The notes under the pieces were generated by a model. It did no database searches, was not told the origin of the DNA, and saw only the letters and a program-made list of their open reading frames with translations. Positions 58,357 to 64,000 of a stretch of 64,000 nt of DNA are shown piece by piece. The position numbers and the translations under genes were made by a program. The first letter of the stretch is position 1. Each line of letters starts with the position of its first letter. Source of the stretch: Sporosarcina sp. P34 (GTDB lineage Bacteria > Bacillota > Bacilli > Bacillales_A > Planococcaceae); assembly GCF_002743375.1 (NCBI RefSeq), contig NZ_PDZC01000008.1, positions 1-64,000 on the forward strand. The letters are read 5' to 3'.

Positions 58357-60942
58357 TTAATTCTTACACAAATACTCCTCTAACCACTTCAACGCATCAT
58401 CCTTGGAGGCAATATCTCCATTTAGTTGACTTACTTCCAGAAGGAGCAAAATCCTCGCGAATGCAGGTCCAGGCTTGAGTCCGGCTTTCATTAAATCGCC
58501 ACCCGACAAAAGGTTTTGAAGTTGGTTTCGTTTGTACAAATACTCAATGACGGATTCTGGATGCGCTACTTCGTCTGCCACTAGGATAAACAGGATCGCT
58601 TCGTCAGAAAAATCGTGAAGGAACAAGTGGTAGTCTCTAGATTGTTCCGCTGCATTCCATTGATCATGCTGCTGCAATGCGTTGATTTCTTCCAACAACT
58701 TTTTTCTGTTTTTCCGCAACGTGAATTTCTCTGCAGCATACAAACTATCATTACAATAGAATGGTAGTAAAAAGTAATTAAACCAACTAGGTTTTTCACT
58801 GATCTTCAAATTGGAAATCTTTCGTACTTGTTCGTTGTAAAGTTGTTCTAATCTTTCAGCGGTAGCGACGGATGCATCCAACTGTTTTTCGTTTACACCG
58901 AATTGTTGCCAAACATTCAGTTCGAACAGGCGTCGAATGACTTCTTGCGGCTTGCCTTCCGTAAATAAACGAATCATCTCTTCGTTAATGCGTTGGGATG
59001 ATAAGTGAATTACTTTGTCGATCGACTCAAGTGCCAGTTGTTCTGTCTGTTCGTCCATCGAAAATCCGAAACGTTGTTCAAATCGAACCGCTCGAAAAAT
59101 GCGGGTAGGGTCTTCGACAAAACTCATATTATGAAGGATTTTGATTTTCTTCTCGCGTAGATCGTTCTGTCCGCCAAATGGATCAATCAATTCACCGAAT
59201 GATTCAGCGTTTAACCGAATGGCCATGGCATTGATTGTAAAATCACGTCGCTGCAAATCATCGCCAAGAACGGATGTCTCGATCTCGGGTAAAGCAGCAG
59301 GCTGTTCGTAATATTCAAGTCGAGACGACACGATATCGATCGATAAACCCGATGGTGTATTCCATGTTGCCGTGCCGAAGCTTTCATGTTCCATGACGTC
59401 GCCACCATATGTTTCCATCAATCTGTTGGCCAATTCAATTCCATTACCTTCCGCCACAATATCGATGTCATAATTTGGCTTGTCCAATAAAATATCCCGT
59501 ACAATCCCACCGATTAAATAAACAGGCATGTCGATGTGACTGGCTGTTTCTCCAATGTCTTTCAACTGCTGTAACGCTTCTTCAGATAATTGTTTTTTCA
59601 TTTTTTCAATAATCTCAGTAGAAGAGAGAGTATTTGTTGCTTTTTTATCTGCCGTCATATCACTGTACAGCACTTGAATAATATTAGAACGCGTCACAAT
59701 GCCGACGATTTCTCCATTCTCGATGACAGGCAACCGACCGATGTTGTGTGCAATGACGAGTTCCTGAATTTCTTCGAGTGAAGCATCCGGTCCGATTGTG
59801 TAGAGTTTAGTTGTCATATACGCTTTGACAGGTGCATGACCAAGTCCATGGTGATTCGCTTTATCGAGATCACGTCTAGTAATGAGACCGACGAGTTTTC
59901 CATTTTCAACGACAGGGTAGCCAGAGTGTCCGTAGCGATACATACGACGGCCAGCTTCTTCAATTGTCGTATCGGGAGTTAATATTTTAACGGGAGAAGT
60001 CATCAACTCTTTTGCGGTAACTGCTGGGCGTAGTATCGTCTCCATGCTGCTCTGGATATCTTCGAGAATCGCCTCTTTATTTCCTTTTTTCACTGTAGCC
60101 GAACCTGCGTGTTGGTGTCCGCCGCCTCCAAGCTTTTTTAGAATAGGTAGTAACGTAATTCGTTCTGAATTCGCACGGCCCACGACGCACACGGTGTTTT
60201 TCATTTTAACGACCGTAATGACTGCATCCGTTCCTTTAACGCCTAATACCTTTGTTGTAATTAAGGCCAGGCCGTTGACGAAACTATCCAAGTCATGTGT
60301 GCTTACGGCAATCTCCAGACCATCCACTTCATGAATTTCTGTATGTGTAAGTAGCTGATCCAATAAATCTTGCTGTTCGGATGTTAACGTTTCTTCTGCA
60401 AAACTACTGACCATTTCGAGGCTCATTCCTTGCTCGAGTAAATAGGCAGCTGCCTTCATGTCCCGAACGGTTGTGTTTGCATATGTAAATTTTCCTGTAT
60501 CTGTATACAAGCCAAGTCCGAATAATGACGCTTCAAAACTAGAAATGGCTATATTTTGTTTGCGTATTTCTTCAATAAGTAGAGTGACTGCAGCGCCAGT
60601 TAATTCCACGTTGCCTTCATCATACGGCACGTCGTTTTCACCTTTTTGATGATGGTCGTAGACGATGATTTTCCGTTTCGATGCATCAAAATCGTCAGGA
60701 AGTTTGCCTATTCTAGATAAAGATGCGACATCGACGATAATCATTTCTGTTACTTGTTCCCAGTCCACCCGGGCGCTCGGCACAAAGTCGAAGACATCAC
60801 GGTACATGTTTAGAAAACGTTGAACGCGGCTTTCGAGCTTATCGGAAATAATGAGCTGTGCGTCGGGATACAATTTTTTTGCTGCAATCATCGAAGCGAG
60901 TGCGTCGAAGTCTGTATTGACGTGTGATGTAATAATTTGCAC
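58357..60942 (-). CDS. DHH phosphoesterase - CBS pair - tRNA nucleotidyltransferase/poly(A) polymerase fusion
   Basis: An 861-residue fusion. (i) DHH domain (about 1-150): SHVNTDFDALASM and VYDHHQKG, then DHHA1 with LGGGGHQHAGSA (near 270-281), as in NrnA-type nanoRNases. (ii) Two CBS domains (about 310-430): MTSPVKILTPDTTIEEAGRR and MTTKLYTIGPDASLEEIQEL. (iii) A class II nucleotidyltransferase (about 460-861): LIGGIVRDILLDK, the metal pair in YDIDIV, the flexible-loop motif RRDFTINAMAIRL and EDPTRIFRAVRFEQRFGF. All active-site motifs look intact. Such fusions include A-adding or CCA-adding tRNA enzymes. A GTG start at 60942 follows CAGGAGGTAC. It could both trim and repair RNA 3' ends under nucleotide control through CBS; that link is inference. 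Confidence 0.92.
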   Translation of the reverse strand: MQIITSHVNTDFDALASMIAAKKLYPDAQLIISDKLESRVQRFLNMYRDVFDFVPSARVDWEQVTEMIIVDVASLSRIGKLPDDFDASKRKIIVYDHHQKGENDVPYDEGNVELTGAAVTLLIEEIRKQNIAISSFEASLFGLGLYTDTGKFTYANTTVRDMKAAAYLLEQGMSLEMVSSFAEETLTSEQQDLLDQLLTHTEIHEVDGLEIAVSTHDLDSFVNGLALITTKVLGVKGTDAVITVVKMKNTVCVVGRANSERITLLPILKKLGGGGHQHAGSATVKKGNKEAILEDIQSSMETILRPAVTAKELMTSPVKILTPDTTIEEAGRRMYRYGHSGYPVVENGKLVGLITRRDLDKANHHGLGHAPVKAYMTTKLYTIGPDASLEEIQELVIAHNIGRLPVIENGEIVGIVTRSNIIQVLYSDMTADKKATNTLSSTEIIEKMKKQLSEEALQQLKDIGETASHIDMPVYLIGGIVRDILLDKPNYDIDIVAEGNGIELANRLMETYGGDVMEHESFGTATWNTPSGLSIDIVSSRLEYYEQPAALPEIETSVLGDDLQRRDFTINAMAIRLNAESFGELIDPFGGQNDLREKKIKILHNMSFVEDPTRIFRAVRFEQRFGFSMDEQTEQLALESIDKVIHLSSQRINEEMIRLFTEGKPQEVIRRLFELNVWQQFGVNEKQLDASVATAERLEQLYNEQVRKISNLKISEKPSWFNYFLLPFYCNDSLYAAEKFTLRKNRKKLLEEINALQQHDQWNAAEQSRDYHLFLHDFSDEAILFILVADEVAHPESVIEYLYKRNQLQNLLSGGDLMKAGLKPGPAFARILLLLEVSQLNGDIASKDDALKWLEEYLCKN

Positions 60943-60985
60943 GAGTAGTACCTCCTGTTTGAAAGTGATTTAGTACTATAAATAG

Positions 60986-61033
60986 AAAAGTAACCACCTT
61001 CTACGCTGACCCAGTGGAAGGTGGTTACTTTTT
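60986..61033 (-). terminator. Terminator of cwlJ
   Basis: A perfect 15-base stem (AAGTAACCACCTTC facing GAAGGTGGTTACTT) between two minus-strand genes; the T run on the minus strand follows the stem. Confidence 0.85.
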
Positions 61034-61111
61034 GCGTTCGATTGTGTTTATGGGACTAGTTTATCATCATTGGCCAAAATGTTCAATTGGGCCTAGTATT
61101 TGGTACCTGTT

Positions 61112-61552
61112 TTATCCCATATATACACTATCGCATGTACCGGCTTGGGGTTCATAGAAACAATGATTTTTGAACTGCCCGGTAAACGGTTGCCCGTACC
61201 AAGTGGGTGGGCAGGGTGCATATGGATTGAAGTACCATAGCGCATAATGAGCGGGATGGTCTCGCCAGTAAGTTAACGTCTGTTCAGCTAATTTCTTTTC
61301 AGATTCCCTTGCACGTTGATAAAACAAGTTCCCTTTTTGTACGGCTTCGAATGAATAATTATTGCCTTGTATTTGGAAGATTACATCGTTTATGGACCGT
61401 ACATCTTTGAAATCCAAGCAGTCGGCCACTGCACGATTGACAATGACATTTCCGACATAGAGCATTCCTTGATTTCCTTCCGCTTCGGCTTCCGCTCTCA
61501 TCATTCTAGCCATTAATGCGACATCTGAATCTCGGTATTTGACTCTCGCCAT
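61112..61552 (-). CDS. cwlJ: Spore cortex-lytic cell wall hydrolase CwlJ
   Basis: A 146-residue enzyme of the SleB/CwlJ (Hydrolase_2) family that degrades cortex peptidoglycan on germination. The sequence follows Bacillus CwlJ closely: ARMMRAEAEAEGNQGMLYVG with the catalytic glutamate, NVIVNRAVADCLDFK, YSFEAVQKGNLFYQRARESE, then ALWYFNPYAPCPPTWYGQPF and FKNHCFYEP. There is no signal peptide or peptidoglycan-binding domain, as expected for CwlJ, which is placed in the coat. ATG 61552 follows TGAGGTGAAAACT; a longer reading from 61642 has no site. It indicates that the organism forms spores. No gerQ partner lies in the window. Confidence 0.93.
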   Translation of the reverse strand: MARVKYRDSDVALMARMMRAEAEAEGNQGMLYVGNVIVNRAVADCLDFKDVRSINDVIFQIQGNNYSFEAVQKGNLFYQRARESEKKLAEQTLTYWRDHPAHYALWYFNPYAPCPPTWYGQPFTGQFKNHCFYEPQAGTCDSVYMG

Positions 61553-61831
61553 AGTTTTCACCTCATTATAGTGTATGAGAACAAGTGGAAATGATGTTAC
61601 ATTTGGAGAAAAATCGAGAGAAATGCTTTGAAGAAAAAACATGTTTATTGATGAGCTGAAGATAGTTCTATCATCTTGGGTAGTAGGGTGAAGCTTACTA
61701 GTCGGGATAGTCGAGAATACGGATTTATATTATATATAGAACAGTTCATTCTTTAAAATAAACGTCAAGGCGAAGGAAGAAATCTATTTCCACCAAGCCT
61801 TTGTTTTGAATTATTAGAAAATATAGTAAAG

Positions 61832-61845
61832 TGGAAACGTTTACT
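61832..61845 (+). promoter_or_regulatory. Candidate catabolite-responsive (cre) or FadR-like operator
   Basis: TGGAAACGTTTACT matches the cre consensus TGWAANCGNTNWCA at 12 of 14 positions and forms the palindrome AGTAAA...TTTACT with bases before it. It lies just before the acyl-CoA ligase gene. Confidence 0.45.
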
Positions 61846-61882
61846 ATACAATTGTGATAGAACAGAATGAGGAGGGATGCAG

Positions 61883-63472
61883 ATGAATGTTCCATTGGTT
61901 TTGACGCAATTTCTAGATCGTGCGGTTACGTTATATGGAAGTAAGGAAGCGATTTTTGGGGAAGAAGGACGCTCTTTTACATATGCACAGTTAAACGGTC
62001 GAGTGAATCAGTTATCACGCGGGTTACGTGACGTGGGTATTGAAAAAGGACATCACGTGGCGTATTTATGTGGCAATTCTATTGAAATGTTGGAAGGATT
62101 TTATGGACTCTATCAAGTAGGCGGCGTCATGGTGCCGTTGAATACACGATTGAAGCCTGAGGATTATGTATTCATCTTAAATCATAGTGAGTCGAAGTTA
62201 TTATTTGTAGACCAGGATTTATATCATCTCATCAAACCGATTGAGCACTCGCTCAATACGGTAGAGAAGATTATTATTCACCATAAAACTGATGATTCGC
62301 AAACAGTAGATTATGATATGTGGCTCGAATCATTCTCTACGGCATCTTTTGACCGCGCGGATGTGCAAGAAGAGGATGTGTGTAGTTTACTTTATACGAG
62401 TGGCACGACAGGTAATCCAAAAGGCGTTATGCTAACGCATCGGAATAATTATTTGCATGCCATGAGTGCAATGCATCATTTGCGTGTGACCGATCATGAT
62501 GTTCTCCTTCACGTACTACCGATGTTCCATGTGAACGGCTGGGGGTCACCATTTTATTATACAGCGAACGGCGCTTCTCAAGTATGCTTACGTAAAACAT
62601 CACCACAGACTATTATCGAAGCGATTGAAAAACACCACGTGACAATCTTGCATATGGCACCGGCTGTATTGAATTTAATCTTCCAGTATTGCGAAGAACA
62701 TAAGCCGACGTTCACTCATAAGATTCGAGTGATTGTTGCAGGCTCTGCTCCGCCACCGTCGTTCATCTCACGGGTCGAAAAAGAACTTGGATGGGAGTTC
62801 ATTCAAGTGTACGGCATGACGGAAACATCTCCGTTAAGTTTGTTTTCTACGATTCTCTCAACGGTTCAACAGTTGTCGGGTGAGGAGCAGCTTCAGTTAA
62901 AAGCAAAAGCGGGTTATTCGATGATCGGTGTGGATGTTCGTTTACTTGATGACTACGGAGAAGATGTGGTGGCAGACGGTCAGCAAGTAGGTGAAATTGC
63001 GGTCCGTAGTCATGGAGTCATGAAAGGGTATTGGAAGAATAAAGAGGCGACTGATGAAGTGTTGCGTGACGGCTATATGATGACGGGGGATATGGGGACG
63101 ATGGATGAACACGGCTACGTCAATATCGTGGACCGAAAGAAAGACATTGTGATTAGTGGCGGTGAAAATATTTCTTCCATAGAAATTGAAGGGGTGCTCT
63201 ATGATCATCCTGCTGTTTTAGACGCTGCGGTCATTGCTGTGCCGCATGAGAAGTGGGGAGAGACACCACATGCTTATATCGTATTGCGACGTGGTTCCAA
63301 AGCGACCGCGCAAGATATTATTGACTTCACGAGATCAAGGCTAGCACATTTTAAAGCGGTGACAGGTGTGACATTTGTGGAGGAGCTTCCAAAAACAGCG
63401 TCAGGAAAGATCTTGAAAGTACAGATCCGAGATGATTACCGAGATAGGCTAGGGGAAAAGGTCGGAAAGTGA
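61883..63472 (+). CDS. Long-chain fatty acid-CoA ligase family (AMP-forming)
   Basis: A 529-residue acyl-adenylate enzyme. Core motifs: LLYTSGTTGNPKGVMLTH (P-loop, near 172-189), the second motif VYGMTETSPLSLFS (near 310-323), TGDMGTMDEHGYVNIVDRKK (hinge and adenylate motifs, near 395-414), and the C-terminal lysine in PKTASGKILKVQI (near 508-520). It activates a fatty or aromatic acid with ATP and CoA. ATG 61883 is six bases after GAGGAGGG; the ATG at 61877 abuts that site. The operator-like palindrome upstream fits control by carbon source or acyl-CoA. Confidence 0.92.
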   Translation: MNVPLVLTQFLDRAVTLYGSKEAIFGEEGRSFTYAQLNGRVNQLSRGLRDVGIEKGHHVAYLCGNSIEMLEGFYGLYQVGGVMVPLNTRLKPEDYVFILNHSESKLLFVDQDLYHLIKPIEHSLNTVEKIIIHHKTDDSQTVDYDMWLESFSTASFDRADVQEEDVCSLLYTSGTTGNPKGVMLTHRNNYLHAMSAMHHLRVTDHDVLLHVLPMFHVNGWGSPFYYTANGASQVCLRKTSPQTIIEAIEKHHVTILHMAPAVLNLIFQYCEEHKPTFTHKIRVIVAGSAPPPSFISRVEKELGWEFIQVYGMTETSPLSLFSTILSTVQQLSGEEQLQLKAKAGYSMIGVDVRLLDDYGEDVVADGQQVGEIAVRSHGVMKGYWKNKEATDEVLRDGYMMTGDMGTMDEHGYVNIVDRKKDIVISGGENISSIEIEGVLYDHPAVLDAAVIAVPHEKWGETPHAYIVLRRGSKATAQDIIDFTRSRLAHFKAVTGVTFVEELPKTASGKILKVQIRDDYRDRLGEKVGK

Positions 63473-63487
63473 ATGAACCAAGTGGCG

Positions 63488-63527
63488 GCATTCTTTCGTT
63501 CTACTACGAGCGAAGGAGTGCTTTTTA
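63488..63527 (+). terminator. Rho-independent terminator of the acyl-CoA ligase gene
   Basis: GGCATTCTTTCG pairs with CGAAGGAGTGC, followed by TTTTT. Confidence 0.75.
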
Positions 63528-63601
63528 TGATGAAGAACATGAAAAGTCACATTGGATTCTGAACAACAAAGAGAATCTGCAAAAATCTTTCTAAAAAAGT
63601 T

Positions 63602-63627
63602 TGAAACTTTTTAAGGAATCCTCCGTC
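63602..63627 (+). promoter_or_regulatory. ECF sigma-type promoter of the right-edge secreted protein
   Basis: TGAAAC at 63602-63607 and CGTC (CGTCTATA) at 63624-63627, spacer 16, 35 bases before the start codon. Confidence 0.7.
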
Positions 63628-63661
63628 TATAGGGTGCGCAAATGATAATAGGGGGATTCAC

Positions 63662-64000
63662 ATGAAGAAAATATATAGTTGTCTGCTACTACTTGCGAGC
63701 TTATTCCTATTTATAATGGGAAATGAAGCCAAGTGGAATTTGAATGAAGTGCCATTGTTCCATGAGCAACCAGCGACAGCTTTTGCAGAAACGATACAAA
63801 GTAAACCGTTCATTACAGAAAAAGAATTTGATCAAGTATTGACGCTGACAAACAATCAACCGATTTTTATGAAGCAAGAAAACCTTATCCGAATTGGCGA
63901 ACTGCAAGCCAATCAAGCAGTTGCTCTCATAGGAGAAGATGAAGAGTATTACGAAATTCGAGTAGGCAAGATGCCGGCATTCATTCGTAAAGGTCAGGCA
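63662..64000 (+). CDS. Secreted protein of unknown function, cut by window edge
   Basis: A frame from the ATG at 63662 stays open to the window end (113 residues). GGGGG at 63650-63654 is a good ribosome site. The N-terminus is a signal peptide or anchor (MKKIYSCLLLLASLFLFIM), with the mature part starting near residue 21. The visible region (ITEKEFDQVLTLTNNQPIFM, then VALIGEDEEYYEIRVGKMPA) reads as a small beta domain, possibly SH3-like. The rest is outside the window, so the function cannot be named. It has its own ECF-type promoter. Confidence 0.75.
   Translation, partial: MKKIYSCLLLLASLFLFIMGNEAKWNLNEVPLFHEQPATAFAETIQSKPFITEKEFDQVLTLTNNQPIFMKQENLIRIGELQANQAVALIGEDEEYYEIRVGKMPAFIRKGQA

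Overview
The window looks like a low-GC, spore-forming Firmicute of the Bacillales, most likely Planococcaceae (Sporosarcina-like). The grounds are strong Bacillus-type Shine-Dalgarno sequences, a clear cwlJ spore cortex hydrolase, S-layer-homology proteins, an OpuC-type transporter and a Bacillus-type tRNA-Asn. The genus is inferred from gene style only; no search was run.

Layout. 1-4.4 kb: the edge of a phage-like replication gene, a small protein, a lipoprotein, an MDR oxidoreductase and an AIM24 protein. 4.5-9.2 kb: a regulator divergent from a GltS-type symporter and M20 hydrolase pair. 9.5-15 kb: a class A PBP, then a LysR regulator divergent from a second GltS-type symporter with a ureohydrolase. 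15.3-19.2 kb: a choline/carnitine acyltransferase-like protein, a GNAT and an N-acylamino acid racemase. 19.5-30.6 kb: surface, membrane and stress genes (Ltp-repeat protein, zinc-ribbon DUF4352 protein, isochorismatase/Lrp pair, two tandem SLH proteins, tRNA-Asn, YlxY-like deacetylase, erythromycin esterase-like protein). 30.7-33.4 kb: an OpuC-type osmoprotectant ABC operon. 34-36.7 kb: a two-subunit GMC/gluconate dehydrogenase. 37-40 kb: LD-carboxypeptidase, small proteins and a YdjM-like protein. 40.2-44.4 kb: a CitA/DcuS-type two-component system next to a DASS dicarboxylate transporter. 44.6-49.1 kb: small membrane proteins, a decayed beta-oxidation locus (deleted dehydrogenase plus intact thiolase), a deaminase and a glyoxalase II/I pair. 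49.7-53.9 kb: a GNAT, a membrane protein and a LytTR-DUF3021-ABC-2 operon. 54.3-58.3 kb: an EVE-like/HNH nuclease, a G-[FY]-[DN]-x-x repeat protein and an SNase-like membrane protein. 58.4-64 kb: a DHH-CBS-nucleotidyltransferase fusion, CwlJ, an acyl-CoA ligase and the start of a secreted protein.

Three patterns cut across the genes. (i) Six promoters fit an ECF sigma consensus (TGAAAC, 16 bases, CGTC), mostly ahead of envelope or exported proteins: the PBP, AIM24, the first SLH protein, the Ltp protein and the secreted protein at the right edge. This suggests a SigM/SigW-like envelope regulon. (ii) Two families of GGTACC-ended palindromic repeats are scattered between about 1.2 and 45.5 kb, with only one fragment to the right. 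One copy supplies the C-terminus and stop codon of the first SLH protein; another lies over the start region of the esterase gene. (iii) Several genes have a good Shine-Dalgarno sequence set to an ATT, CTG, ATA or ATC codon rather than ATG, GTG or TTG.

The best candidates for something undescribed are the roughly 70-unit pentapeptide protein with five regular 12-residue inserts, the palindromic repeat families with their effect on genes, and the ECF regulon. No CRISPR array, rRNA or intact insertion sequence was seen.
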